Source of the DNA: Unio delphinus
Taxonomy: Eukaryota; Mollusca; Bivalvia; Unionida; Unionidae
DNA length: 64,000 nt
Assembly: GCA_029339505.1 (NCBI GenBank)
Contig: JAQISU010000163.1
Span: 5,999,501-6,063,500 of the forward strand
Reading direction: 5' to 3'
The translations under genes were made by a program, and so were the position numbers. The notes under the pieces were generated by a model, which saw only the letters and a list, made by a program, of their open reading frames with translations, was not told the origin of the DNA and made no database searches. Positions 44,466 through 56,762 of this stretch are shown piece by piece (the stretch's first letter is position 1; every line of letters begins with the position of its first letter).

Positions 44466-45860
44466 GTGGAAATAATTCCTACGAGAGTAATCGAAATGTT
44501 CTGTAGTTTTATATATTCGCATATTATTTACATAAATTACGAAACATTTCTGTAAACACGTTTCTTAACTACACGCATATAGTTAATCGTTCAGTTTTCT
44601 TCAATAGGCATTCGGTATGTATTACATTATGGAAATTCTAAACGAATATAACGTTTAGCTCCAAACCAACTTTCTATATGATGTACATTATATAGTGTGT
44701 CGATGTGCATTTGTGTTAAAGAAGAATTTATAATGCCTCATTTGATATGTCTTAATTTATTGTACTTACAAATTGTGACAAATGTGAACGAACATCTGAA
44801 CTGCATTGCTTCTAGAAATAAAGGTACATTTTGCTGACATCTCAAGAATGGATATACATTACCATCATTTGTTCCAATAACCACGTTTATCTCAGAGTTG
44901 GTATCTGAATGAAATCACAAATTGTCCGCAGAAGCCGATCGCATTTGCGACTGAGCGTTTAGGTATCTGTAGCTGAAATGCGAAAGCTTAACCACAAAAC
45001 ATTACCTAAAACTGTAAAAGTTTCAGCTCATCTTACCTTCATCTTGGACTAGTGGCCTCATCCAGAAATATAAACGTTATGTCTCTCTTTCCATTAACGC
45101 GTTCTCGACATAAATTATGTGGATAATTTAATAAACAGCCTAACTCGTCGCCCAAAAGGATGTGCACACCTAAAAGAACAGATGAGATTTTATTTTGACC
45201 ATGACGTCGCATGTGATAACTCCATTGCCAAAGAATGTAAATGTCAATTAACAGAAACAGCCAATTCGATTTATGTAAGTTAGGTATGTAAAATAACATG
45301 ATCCATTTGCAAAACATTGTTTTCTTCTGACACGTCATTTTGTCCTTATGTCTTCTTGTTGAGAATTGAAACGTGCGTGACATTGCCATCTCAGGAGTTA
45401 TTACCCAGCGTAGTATTGATCAAGAGAGTCATGTTTGTACTCTTGTGAAGCGTGGAGAGCAAAATTTGCAGTCAGTGTTAAATCCATGGATCTTCTTGTC
45501 AAATTCATGATCCAACCATATTAGTGTGATCTGATTTAGACAAGCTCTTAATAGATCTGGAGTTTCCATTTATCTGGAACTAAAATAGAGCTTTGACAGC
45601 CCAATGGTGATCAAGAGTTTTCGATTTGCATCTGACATCTGATAATTCTTCATGGACCAGGTGCATAAAAGGAAAGCTATTAATCCGAAGCAGTACCTGT
45701 TTACGTGATAGCATAACGATAATGATATTTTACCTTTGTTGCATTATATTCAATGGTGAATCCGCCCTCGTGTTCCTTGATAAATCAAAGCTTAAAACCT
45801 TATAAACATATTCGGACTCAGGCAGGAGACAGACACATAAAATGCTCACAAAATAAGCTC
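44466..45860. other. Intergenic DNA, no gene recognised
   Basis: A 116-codon minus-strand frame at 45039-45389 has no recognised features. Nothing else supported. Confidence 0.45.
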
Positions 45861-45862
45861 CA

Positions 45863-46028
45863 CAATGGCAGTCTAATGAAATGGTATTATTCTGACTATG
45901 GCAGTCTAATGAAATGGTATTATTCTGACTATGGCAGTCTAATGAAATGGTATTATTCTGACTATGGCAGTCTAATGAAATGGTATTATTCTGACTATGG
46001 CAGTCTAATGAAATGGTATTATTCTGAC
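45863..46028. repeat. 33-bp minisatellite, five near-identical copies
   Basis: ATGGCAGTCTAATGAAATGG then TATTATTCTGACT repeated five times with almost no differences. As 33 is a multiple of three, it yields an 11-residue periodic frame (YGSLMKWYYSD). It lies about 190 bp beyond the polyadenylation signal of the sulfotransferase gene. High identity suggests recent expansion. Confidence 0.95.
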
Positions 46029-46213
46029 GAACTTGCCTTACCTTTGTAACATAAATAGCGAGTCAATGAATAAAGAGCAAGAAGTATATAACATACATTT
46101 TTAAATTGTCATAGTACACAGTATCAATGCACAAAGCGTAAATGATAACCAGTGGGTGAGTCATCGAATTTCATTTCAAGGTCTAGATACTGAAGATTTT
46201 ACAAATGCAGTAT

Positions 46214-46219
46214 TTTATT
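46214..46219 (-). terminator. Polyadenylation signal (AATAAA) for the sulfotransferase gene
   Basis: AATAAA on the minus strand, 95 bp after the stop codon at 46314. Distance and context fit a eukaryotic poly(A) signal, but no transcript evidence is available. Confidence 0.5.
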
Positions 46220-46313
46220 AAGCTGGCGTAATGACCTAGGACAATGCCTCAGACATCTTCATAAGCAATCATCAACTGCTCATGTATTAACGCCTTTCAT
46301 TCTAAAAATGTCA

Positions 46314-49200
46314 TCACTGAGGTTTGCTACTCGGTGTTGGCGTAATTCCATATTGTTGAAATGCTATGATTTTAACCCAGTCTTCTTCTTCGTAGAAAAT
46401 AAATTTACACATTTCATCTGTGACGGTAAATTTTTCATTCCATTTACTCGCCTCTATTTCATAGATGTCTGTTTTATTCGGCAAGGGTTTACAAAAATCT
46501 TCAACCTCTTCTCTAACTTGTTTGAATCTCAAAACCTCATCGAAAAATCCAGGACCGGACGATTTAGCTTGGTCCCATAATCTTGTGAAAAAGAAATCAT
46601 ACAGTGCATAATCAACGGAGGCCCATTTCCGGTAGAGTCGTCTGTCATGAGGTTGTGGAAGTGTGATCTTTTTGTCCCAACCTCTTATGTGTAATCTTCT
46701 GTAAAGGATATCTTGCATTTTCCAATTAAGCATCCTTCTCATTAGTACGACAGATTCGTCAAAATATTCTGCAATAATCACAAGATCAAAGTCTTTATTC
46801 AGCTGTTTAACATGAGCATCGATATCACTTTGTTTCTTTTCCAGAATGACTCGTGATGGTATCCCAAACTCAATGGCCTGTCTATTATTGACCCATGAAT
46901 TTATCGGATCTTTCACGTTTTCTAACTCGTACTTTTCAGGGTTATTCAGATAAATTTGAATAGGATTTGTTTTTGAAAGATTATATATATATATAGGTTG
47001 CATGTAATTCATACTTGATTTAAATTGGAGATACGGTTCTCGTAATATTCCTATATACACTGTATCATTTTGCATAAATGATTGCAATGCTTCTCTGTTG
47101 TAGATCACGTGACTAGTCATAATATCAAACTGTTTGCCCTTTGGTCTGAGATGTATATATTTTTCATGAATTGTGTCCCAGGGACTGATACTGTTAATAA
47201 ATTTTGGTAACACAAACGTGAGATTTCGTGGGACACCATATCGAAAGAGAATTGATGTCATCGTGCCACTGGCGGCTTTATGCACTTTTAGGAAAACAAT
47301 ATGGTGAACTTCTTGCCCACCGTTTCGGTGAAACTGTTTCATTTGCGAAACTGTACATGGGTCTCTTTCTTTCCGTTGTTGATTTAGCACGTTTTGTCTG
47401 GCTTGAACATTATTGACGTCCTTGTACTGATATATAACTTCTAGCCAATGGAATGCCAAAACGAACATGGTTAACAGTACAGCAGAGATTGCCATAAATC
47501 TGAAACACACAAAATACGAGAGACAAGTTACTACTGTACGAAAAACTTAAAGTTGTATTTGTGCTGGTTCCACATGCCGATACAAGTTCAGCAATTAAAA
47601 CCATCAATCTTGACAATACTATCTAAAGTGTCAAGCCTGTTCTTAGCTAAATACAACGTCATAAGACGAAGGGCCATGTAACAAAGCACATGTACTATCA
47701 AGTCAATCCTTATGTAATGGTTGTGTCTCTATTTATACAATCATCATATTAAAGACATTTATTTTGTTAACATGTTTGTCTCTTATCCGTTCTGGTTTAA
47801 ATCAATTACCTGTATCTCTGTACGCCAGGCGATTAAGCATAACATGTTTTACAATAAATTGTTTTACCGTCGAATTCATCTTAGCATGGATTAAATACTT
47901 TAAAAGGTTTGAAAAAAAGAATGTAATCGTTTTGTGTGACAAAATGTGTGAATCATGGCTTTACAGCATGTAAAGGTTTGCTTCACATAAAATAGGATAT
48001 AGTCAACATTTATTTAACTGATAATATAACTATTTTAAAAAATATTTATTTTGAAAATAGATATATTCGCTAAATCTAGAACAAAATATGCATTTTTACT
48101 ATTCGATTATGTTTGTTTAAATATATTTACGCAATTTCTCTTACTGATCTACAAAGACTGTAATTTTACTTCAAGCCTGAGATCATCCGAAATGTATTTG
48201 TTGCTATTATAAAACATTTAAACTTTTATCCGTTGATATTTGATATTTAATCCCAGACAACACTATTTTAGCGCCAAATCCAGTGGAAACAGCCATACCC
48301 CTCACTGAGGCCAACATCCTTTAAGGGGCAAGAGGAGCAAATGCAAAAGAAGAAAAGGACATTTTTGGCAGCGATTAAACCAGCGAGGAAGAGAGGAAGT
48401 TGTAAAGTTAATCCTGTCTACAAAGGACTAATCAATGGCCCACGCATATGTATTCTGCGAAGAGAAAGTGACATTTGCATTCAATGTTTAGAAATGTAAA
48501 GATGAATTCAAGAACTGAAATACCAATAATACCATTTTCTGGATTTGATTTTTAAGACATTCTTTCTGTGCACTTGACTATTTCATGATCGTCATTTTTC
48601 ACAGAGAACACAAAAACGTGGCTGAAGAATTCGAATGACAAATGTAAAACTTGCTCTCAAAAGAAGTTGAATATCCCAATCAAACATTTGGAGAGCCAAG
48701 CACTAAAGAAGCTGAATATTCCGATTCGAATGGGAAATCTGGTCGCAAAAGGAGTTGAGGATCCTAATCCGAATGGGAACCTGGTCGCAAAAGGAGCTGA
48801 ATAATCCGAATGGGAAACTTGGTCGCAAAAGGAACTGTGGATCCTAATCCGAATGAGAAACCTGATTAAGAAAAAAGCTTAAGGTCTCAATTAACTAATA
48901 GGAACGTTGATCACAAACGAAGCTGAAAATCCCCATCCAAAGGCGTTAAATGAAATGGTATTAACAAAGCAAGGAGACGTTTCTTTAGGATGATTTTATT
49001 AATGTTTCTAGAGTACATTTACCAGACGTTTTACAAAATTCGAAATAGTAATAAGCACGTCCTTCACGCTTTATTGATACTTGAGATTCACACCATTGAA
49101 AACCTAAATATGAATAATTCATGAAAACGACGTATTAAACTTACCTTGTTTTACACCTCATTCTACAAGCATATAGTCTGCAAGGCATCTTCATGTTCAT
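46314..49200 (-). CDS. Galactose-3-O-sulfotransferase family protein (two coding exons)
   Basis: A Golgi type II membrane enzyme that moves sulfate from PAPS to the 3-OH of galactose on glycolipids or glycans. Coding sequence is 49200-49145 joined to 47499-46314. The first exon has AG|AGAAAATAG at its 5' side and ACAAG|GTAAG at its 3' side, and the second starts after GTGTTTCAG|A. The join is in phase and gives 413 residues, normal for the family. A short basic Cys-rich cytoplasmic tail (MNMKMPCRLYACRMRC) precedes a signal-anchor helix at ~21-42 (AVLLTMFVLAFHWLEV). FLKVHKAASGT at ~88-98 is the PAPS 5'-phosphosulfate loop, and ILREPYLQFKSSMNY at ~170-184 is the 3'-phosphate-binding motif. N-glycosylation sites occur at ~111 (NLT) and ~192 (NLS). 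The gene is intact. An acceptor before the start codon implies an upstream untranslated exon. Which GAL3ST paralogue it is cannot be decided here. Confidence 0.9.
47500..49144 (-). other. Intron of the sulfotransferase gene
   Basis: 1645-bp GT-AG intron. At 48655-48950 it contains about six degenerate ~50-bp units (GGTCGCAAAAGGAGCTGA..., CCGAATGGGAAACTTGG...). No other gene is evident. A 69-codon plus-strand frame at 47764-47973 looks incidental. Confidence 0.75.
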
Positions 49201-49373
49201 TCTTTTCCGGTCTATTTTCTCTGAAAAGATAACAAATCGGATTGCAACGAGACGACCTTTAAATTGTTTGAAAACACACTAGATGTATATTCGTAGCTAA
49301 ACTTATTACAATGCAATCTTCTATTCACTTTGCAGCAATGTCAAACTTTGAAATCAGATATAACTTTTACTTT

Positions 49374-50179
49374 TGTTACGTATATTTGATTTAAATAATT
49401 TATTTATTTTTTTGTCAGATTCAAATGTGACATTTTGGATTAAAAATTCATTCATTGGGAAATTTTTCTAGAAATTTTCACTCTACAAGTAAACAACAGA
49501 TGTTAACCTCATTTTCTGACCTTGCTTCAGAGTGTAAACAAGCTTTTAAAATGATTGGTTGATTCCAAGGACATTAGATCTTTATTTTAAAAATGATTGG
49601 TTGATTCCAAGGACCTCTTTCTAGATCATACTGTATATGTGACTTTGCAAGCATGGGTACGTTCTGTGACCTTCTAGAAAATCACGTGACCCCTTCCTGT
49701 TTACGAGAGAATCAGTATATAGCTAAGTTTTGGAAGCAAACGGTTCAGTAGTCAGTCTGGGCTTTGGAATACAAAGATGTGTGTATTATTGTTCGAGTGT
49801 AAATTATTTGAATTCGTTTGGGATCAAGAGGAATTTGTTGTGTTATTTATCTAGAAATTACTTGTGCTCATTTGAATTATTATAAAATTAAAACAAACTT
49901 CATCACGTGACATCGTCGTCCATATTGGATTACATCGTCAAGATTCGAACCGGGAACTATTAGGACATTTTATTATCAGGACTCTTGCAATTCCACTAGT
50001 GGATATTATTGTGAATTCTTTTTGAATGAATTTTTGGACCTGATTCTCTAAAATCGTAAGTTTAAATATTTTCTTTGATGAAAATATTTGTACTCAATAA
50101 ATTGTTTGTTAAATAGTTACAAGCTTGATAATTTCACTTTTTTCTGTGTTGTTGCTTATTCGAGCCTAAGCACGTAACA
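49374..50179 (+). mobile_element. Solo LTR (806 bp) with 4-bp target duplication
   Basis: Begins TGTTACGTATA and ends GCACGTAACA, giving the TG...CA rule with an 8-bp inverted end TGTTACGT/ACGTAACA. CTTT flanks it at 49370-49373 and 50180-50183. Within it, TATATAGC at 49716-49723 lies about 25-30 bp before a TCAGTAGTCAGTC initiator-like stretch, and AATAAA lies at 50096-50101, as in a U3-R-U5 layout. No internal retroviral-type genes adjoin. It sits 150 bp upstream of the first coding exon of the sulfotransferase, in antisense orientation. Confidence 0.87.
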
Positions 50180-50183
50180 CTTT

Positions 50184-51930
50184 CACAAACTTTACACGGT
50201 GGCATGTTAGCTTTCATCGGGGTTGGACTTGTGGATATATATTTCTATGATGCCACCCGCGTCTTACACCCAAATAAATAACTTCAGCCACCTCGTGATG
50301 CGGCAAAAATAATTTATCCACTTGTTCTTCCTGAAAGCCAATATATCCCTTCATCTATTAGTTCATCCATACCCGACCAATCTATTCTTTTATTTTTGTT
50401 TTCACCCAAAACGTATCCATATATCTATCCATCCATCCATTATTTCATGTTCTTGAATTAAAGTCTATGTTCATTGAAGCATTTTATGCACGTACTTGGA
50501 ATCACGCAACACTGGTCGCGTGCGGCAACCATGAACATCGGCTGCATGTAGGAAAATAGTAACCTGATAAGCAAATGCAATTAACATAATGTAATAGATG
50601 TATAAGACATGTGAACAATCAACATTTCTTATCGAGATAACATACCAGAGAACCACGGGGAAATTAACTCGAGTTGATACAATAAATTGCAACGAGTGGG
50701 CATAACGCCAAATTCATTCAATGACTAAGTGACATCAGACGCGATCTCAAGAAACTTGCACTGGGAACAATTCGATAAAGACGCGCGTGACAGCAAATAA
50801 AACTATATTACTGCCATTGTTAAAACGTTGCATAAACATAGTACACATGGTACATATTTACATACGTGCTTCATTTATTAGCATAGATATTTACATAATC
50901 TATCTCTCGTGATAATTTAAAATACCATGTTACATGACTGCAATATCAAGACCGATTTCATGTGAATTCGAGTATTACTGTAGGCTAATATTGAATGTTT
51001 TTTTAAACATACAATTTCAAAAATGTTTGATGCATACGTTTTTGTGGGCCCTTAGTAGAAATGACATTTATGGGAAATGGTCGTTTTATCTGAGTATTTT
51101 TAACATCGATTCAAAATCGACCACAAAGCACACAAAGATGAGTACACCATAAATAAATGTGACAATGGGAAATGTTCCCACTTAACGAATTAAAAAAACA
51201 TGGCCATATATCAACAACAACATGAACAACAACAACCCCGTAAATTACCTTTTGGTTATAAATTCTGTAAGATGGACAAAGTGAGCACCCCCCCCCCTCC
51301 TTATTCATTCTGTGTCACTGCGATCATCACTGTAGATGAATACAAAAGTTTAAAAAAAACGTTAAAATAATCTAAGACTGAGAGATTTAATTTTATCTGC
51401 AAACATATGATGTTTCATTTATGTATTTTATTCAGTTGAAGTGAACATTGGTGGGGTTAGGAACCTCATTACAGATCATTCGTATCCAACAGACTTCTAT
51501 GAATGATATCTTAAAATGAAACATTGTACTGACTGTGCCTATAACTATCAAGTGTTTGCTGAATAATTTTTTAAAATTTAATTTATTCCTGTATAGCCAA
51601 TGTTAATTATGTGGCTTTGGCAAGATGGTAAATATTTAATAGGCCGAGGTGCTATAAATTCAATCAATAAAAGAGTGCGCGTGTCATGACGAACTATTTA
51701 GTTTTTGATAAGATACTTATTGTAAGCCCATTCGATGTATCGTGGATTTTGTTAGGTATTTGTACGGCACCTACACGCTGCTAGCATCTGTTCATCTTAG
51801 GAGGTCGAGGTAGGAATAAAGAATGTATGAATGGGAAATGAAAGTGGTTCCATCGTTAATATCACCAATGTTGGTATATCAGGGTTTTTTTTACACCTCA
51901 GAGACATATTTTTCTGAAACTTGTACATTT
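50184..51930. other. Intergenic DNA, no gene recognised
   Basis: An inverted pair GGTGGCAT...ATGCCACC spans 50199-50258. A 10-C run is at 51287-51297. No supported gene. Confidence 0.45.
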
Positions 51931-51933
51931 CAT

Positions 51934-52108
51934 TATGTATGTATGTATGTATGTATGTATGTATGGATGTATGTATGTATGTATGTATGTATGTATGTAT
52001 GTATGTATGTATGTATGTATGTATGTATGTATGTATGTATGTATGTATGTATGTATGTATGTATGTATGCATGTATGTATGTATGTATGTATGTATGTAT
52101 GTATGTAT
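51934..52108. repeat. (GTAT)n microsatellite, left half
   Basis: Nearly pure ATGT/GTAT repeat that stops exactly at the left end of the solo LTR. The right half resumes at 52840. Confidence 0.97.
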
Positions 52109-52839
52109 TGTTACGTGCTTAGGCTCGAATAAACAGTAACATAGAAAGAGTGAAAGTAACAAGCATATAAAAACTTAATAAACAATTTATTGAGCACAAA
52201 TATTTTCCAGAAAAGAAAAATAATCTGTCCAAATAATTCTCAGATCGAATCTTAGTGAAGCATCCAATATGGAAGACGATGTCACGTGATGAAGTCAGTT
52301 CTGGTCTTATGAAATTCAATGAGCACAATTATTTTCCAGATAAATAACAAAATAAATCGTCTTGATCCAAACGAATTGAAATAATTTCCAATACAAGGTA
52401 CTTTAAAATAACTCAAAACAATACAACTTAATATTCTAACAGCCCAACTTCTACTAAATAGTTCGCTCCAAAACATAATTTATATACCTGTTTTTTCGTA
52501 AACAAGGAAGGGGTCACATGATCTTCTAGAATCTTTTAGAATAAATTCACGTTCAAAATATCTCGTACACACCGTATGACCCAACTAAAATAGAAAGATG
52601 TTTTTAACAAAGCTCCATAATGTCCTTGGAATCAACCAATCATTTTAAAAGCTTGTTTACAAGTCTGAAGCCAGGTCAGAAATGAGGTCAACACCTGGTA
52701 TTTATTCTTAGAGTACAGGTGATCCCACATTCTAAAAAATATCTCCCAATGAATGAATCTTAAACTTAAAATGTCTAATTTTAATATGACAAACAAACAA
52801 TTAAAATAAAAAAATGACTTAAATCAAATATACGTAACA
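52109..52839 (-). mobile_element. Solo LTR (731 bp) inserted in a microsatellite
   Basis: Same family as 49374-50179 in the opposite orientation. It runs from TGTTACGTGCTTAGGCTCG at the left to ATATACGTAACA at the right. GTAT adjoins both ends (52105-52108 and 52840-52843), matching the 4-bp duplication of the other copy, although the repeat context makes it ambiguous. It is about 75 bp shorter than the other copy. Confidence 0.85.
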
Positions 52840-52914
52840 GTATGTATGTATGTATGTATGTATGTATGTATGTATGTATGTATGTATGTATGTATGTATG
52901 TATGTATGTATGTA

Positions 52915-52988
<74 letters not shown>
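52840..52988. repeat. (GTAT)n(GT)n microsatellite, right half
   Basis: (GTAT)n to about 52920, then pure (GT)n to 52979, then GTAT again. Continuation of 51934-52108 on the far side of the LTR. Confidence 0.97.
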
Positions 52989-52989
<1 letters not shown>

Positions 52990-54940
52990 AATTATTTGTT
53001 ATAGTACACTACTATGCTGCCTATTTCCATGACTATATTACACCATACCAACAAATATCATCAGCAACAGGAAAGTTTAGTGAAACGTTTCAATCCAAAA
53101 TATATTTCGGAAATCTTATTGTCATTTTTTCACATGCGTCATTTGAAACACTTCACCTATAATGAAATGTGCATGTAACCTTGTTGGAATAGTTTTGTAC
53201 AGTGGAAATATTCTGTGTAATTGTTATATTTTGCTTTTAGCTGAATCGCATAAAATACATGTCTTATAAGAGGTATTTTGATTTAGTCTCTATAGTTCGT
53301 CATATGGTGACCTTCTGCAATCTTGTTAAAGGTTAGTCCGTCGTGCGTCTTTCACCAGTCTTTAACATTGAATTCATTTCTTCTACTAATCATGTTCATC
53401 CTTATTGATCCACGATTCTTATTTTCTCATTTTATTTTATTGTCTGTCTTTTAGAGAATTGTACAAATTGTTTCGGAACTGCATGAATTCCATTTTTGCA
53501 ACGTCCGTATTTATCCCTCGAAATAAGTTCAGTCTAAAAGGTCGTGAGACACTTTGGCGTTACGTTGAATTTAACATTGGGAAATTTAACATGAAGTGAT
53601 TGGAAATTGAACCTAGCGAAAAGGGATTGTGTTACTTTAGCGTCAAGTGGACCTTAACATTAAAAATGGGTATATCCAAATTGGCGTCTGTGGGAATTTA
53701 ATATGCGAATTTCACCTACCTGGAGGTCAATGGGAATTGAACTTTGGTGGCGTCATTGGGGTCATTGGGACAAAACTATTTATAGGGTGAAATGTATTTG
53801 TACGGACAAAGTGTTTTAGGGACAAACATAGACATACAGATGACAAATAAATACAACTTAAACACACAAGAAAGAGGATAGAGATGTTCCAAAGAAAGAC
53901 TAAGAAAGTAGACGATAAACCGGGATAGAAAAAACAATGAACACAAAAGGGGTGCTTACTAATATGAAGGTATGAAGATATGCATAATTTACAACACTTA
54001 TAGTGTAATATGATGTTGAAAACGTTTAAATAGTTTGCATGACTAGAAGAAGAAATCTAATAACATTGCAATTTACCATTAAGTCTCACTTTACGGTAAA
54101 TATATCAGGATTCCATCAACTGAATTTTAAAAGTATGGCTAAACGTAACAAAACTTGAAGTGAAAGTGCTAATGATTTTTTTGCCGATCACGCTATTCCA
54201 TATGCCCAGTTTGGTTAGTCCTATCATGATTAAACATATTATAATAATACGTCCTTGACATTTCAGTGAAAATGAACGGGTAGCCTTGCAATGGAAACAC
54301 TTGCAATTAAGACTGGCAACGGAACCATCATATATTTAAGAAGACATTCGTTGTCTACAACATATTTTCTTCGTCTTCTGAAATCATGTTGAAAGTTGCA
54401 TTCGTGAACGCTGTAAAACTAGCATGCATGACAGATACATTCAAATCGATCTCGAATAACAAACATCAGATCAAATTGTACTGGATGTCATGTCTTCGTC
54501 ATCTTTTGGTTCATTTTTTTAAAATAAATGTCCAAATTAACAATCGGCATAATCGATGTTACATACAATGTAAAAGAGTAAATTATGACAACATAGCGTT
54601 TTCGTCTAAGTGGTCAACATCAACGAAAGCCGATGCTACCAAAGTGAAAATTTACTAACCTAATAGAAAGAAAGGGGAATCTCTGAGAACGAAATACAGT
54701 AAGAAAATGGACGTAGTGAGGGTGGTGGTGCTATTTGCAGACTGAATATTATATATGGCTAGATTTATAAATCATTAAATTTGATCAAATGCCGTTACCA
54801 TTGAGTTTTAGTTTCATTCAATGTGTTCTGGCTCCACGGTTTAACTTCTTTACTTTTTCTTCGGGAGGCAATAATTTGCAGAAATCATTCTTATCAGATA
54901 ATTGATTGTTAATTCCAATAGGATGATATCAAGATCAGGT
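52989..54940. other. Intergenic DNA, no gene recognised
   Basis: A 90-codon plus-strand frame at 54386-54658 has no recognised domain. GGGAATT-type short repeats at 53570-53760 are weak. Confidence 0.45.
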
Positions 54941-54948
54941 CAAATGTT

Positions 54949-55005
54949 TGTGGGGGGAGGGGGGGGGGGGCACGGGGAGTTGGAGGGTTGGGGTTAGGGA
55001 CTTTC
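54949..55005 (+). other. G-rich run, potential G-quadruplex
   Basis: Runs of six, twelve, four, three, four and three Gs with short loops (TGTGGGGGGAGGG..., CACGGGG, GGAGGGTTGGGGTTAGGG). This satisfies the usual four-tract G-quadruplex rule several times over. Confidence 0.8.
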
Positions 55006-55785
55006 AAGTTTTAAATCCGTATTTAATACATACCTAAAACGTTCGGAAATTAACATTTATATCTCGTTTCCTAGATTAGCCTAAAACTGTCTTGTTTTTA
55101 AAACAAAGTCTTCGTGATATACTGTTCATAAAAACACCATTCTTATTCTTCAACTTCGATGTATCGACAATGCAGTCTTTTATCATAAGATCTTTTTGCT
55201 TGACCTGTGCATGTTTATCTCACCTGATAAATGCTGTGCTAACTAGTTTATATTTGGCATGGTTGGCAACAGACCTCAGATGTGGTACGAGACAGCCGAA
55301 ACTCGCACTAATTAATATAAAAAGCAGAACAAAAACGACATTATGGTATTTGAATAAGGAAGTAAACTCATTTGTAAAATATTTCGTTTTTATGCACGTG
55401 TACACACTAATAAAGTGCGTGTTTACTGCAACACTTTACTTGGATTAACAGGTGTGCACATATATATAAATATCACTAATTCATTCAACGTTTCTTGTAG
55501 ATGAGATATATATTCTACAAGCATATATAAGAGAGAGAGGTTAACAATTTGTTGCAGCAAACATGGTACTGTCCTTTCAAAAGACCGAAAAGACATTTGC
55601 ATATCTCGGCTCCTATTTGACTAATTATTTGTATGTATGTATTTAATGTGCACGTTTTGTTTGCTGGTTATTGATGGATGTGCAAATAGAACGTACCAGA
55701 CGTTTGTCATGTTTCTATAAAGTAAGCAACGATAAAGCAAGCCAAATGTTCAGATGCTCACGTGAATATGAATCTAAGACTTAAC
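55006..55785. other. Intergenic DNA, no gene recognised
   Basis: A 118-codon plus-strand frame at 55092-55448 is Leu/Phe/Cys-rich with no recognised family. Otherwise featureless. Confidence 0.4.
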
Positions 55786-55788
55786 CTT

Positions 55789-55789
55789 C

Positions 55790-55862
<73 letters not shown>
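55789..55862. repeat. (CTAT)n(AG)n compound microsatellite
   Basis: Nine CTAT units joined directly to about 19 AG units. Confidence 0.97.
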
Positions 55863-55866
<4 letters not shown>

Positions 55867-56510
55867 TTACGACTATTATTTATTTAGATTGATCATAGTA
55901 ATCACATTAGGATTTTGGAATAAAAAACTGTTTCGATTGTTAAGAACCCGTTCAAAGATATTGATTGTTAATAATATAACTATGGTACAATTTGTTCATC
56001 AGGCATTCGTGACTATTAGAACTCATTTGGAACATTTTATACTTTTATGCTTATTTGAGACTTGATTCACAATACAGTAAGTGTCTCTTAAAAGTTCACT
56101 TTGTAACTAGATAAATAAATTATCTGGGTTGATTTTATTCAACTTTTCTTTTCTCTTCTTTCTGTTACAAAGTTTAAGACCAGGGATTCGTAACAAAAAG
56201 AAACTGCACATGTTGTAGATGTAGGTCTAAACGACCTTTTTGTTGCTCAAGAGGTGCAAAAGTACTTTAGAGAATATTGGCACACGAGTTTTGCGACCAT
56301 ATAATGTCTAATGAACCGACCGAACCACTGGAGTTTGAAAATTAGGTCACCGTGACCAGCTTTTGGAAATGTGATTTAGTAATCATCAGGATGTAGTAAC
56401 AAGTTTAATTTAAGCTGTTAGGAACTGACATAAATAAGAACGACAACTATAATATCGATCATTCGGAACTGAAAAAAGGCCAATCAATAAGAGGATTAAT
56501 ATGTAAATCA
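55863..56510. other. Intergenic DNA, no gene recognised
   Basis: No supported feature. Confidence 0.5.
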
Positions 56511-56511
56511 C

Positions 56512-56762
56512 CGCTCCGGTGGCCTAATGGTTAGCACCCACCCTTAAAGCTTGTACATTTATATAGCACCCACCCATAACGTTTATCAATTTATTTAGAA
56601 CCCATCGTTAAAATGTATCAATTTATTTAGCACCCATCGTTAAAATGTATCAATTTATTTAGCACCCATCGTTAAAATGTATCAATTTATTTAGCACCCA
56701 CCCTTGAAGTTTATCAATTTATTTATCAACCACCCTTAAAGTGTATCAATTTATTTAGCACA
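56512..56762 (+). repeat. SINE-head fragment running into a 32-bp minisatellite
   Basis: CCGGTGGCCTAATGGTTAGCAC is the A-box start of a family-3-like SINE. Immediately after, AGCACCCATCGTTAAAATGT then ATCAATTTATTT repeats about seven times with a 32-bp period. The repeat unit begins with the last bases of the head, suggesting that the array grew from within the SINE copy. Confidence 0.7.

Noticed and set aside
47228..47416. Plus-strand 62-codon frame inside the sulfotransferase exon
   Set aside because: Antisense shadow of the strongly supported minus-strand gene.
50199..50258. Inverted GGTGGCAT/ATGCCACC as a second MITE
   Set aside because: The arms are only 8 bp and no flanking target duplication was seen.
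51797..52162. Tyr-Ile-His-Thr and Met-Tyr-Val-Cys repeat frames
   Set aside because: By-products of the (GTAT)n microsatellite, cut by the solo LTR.
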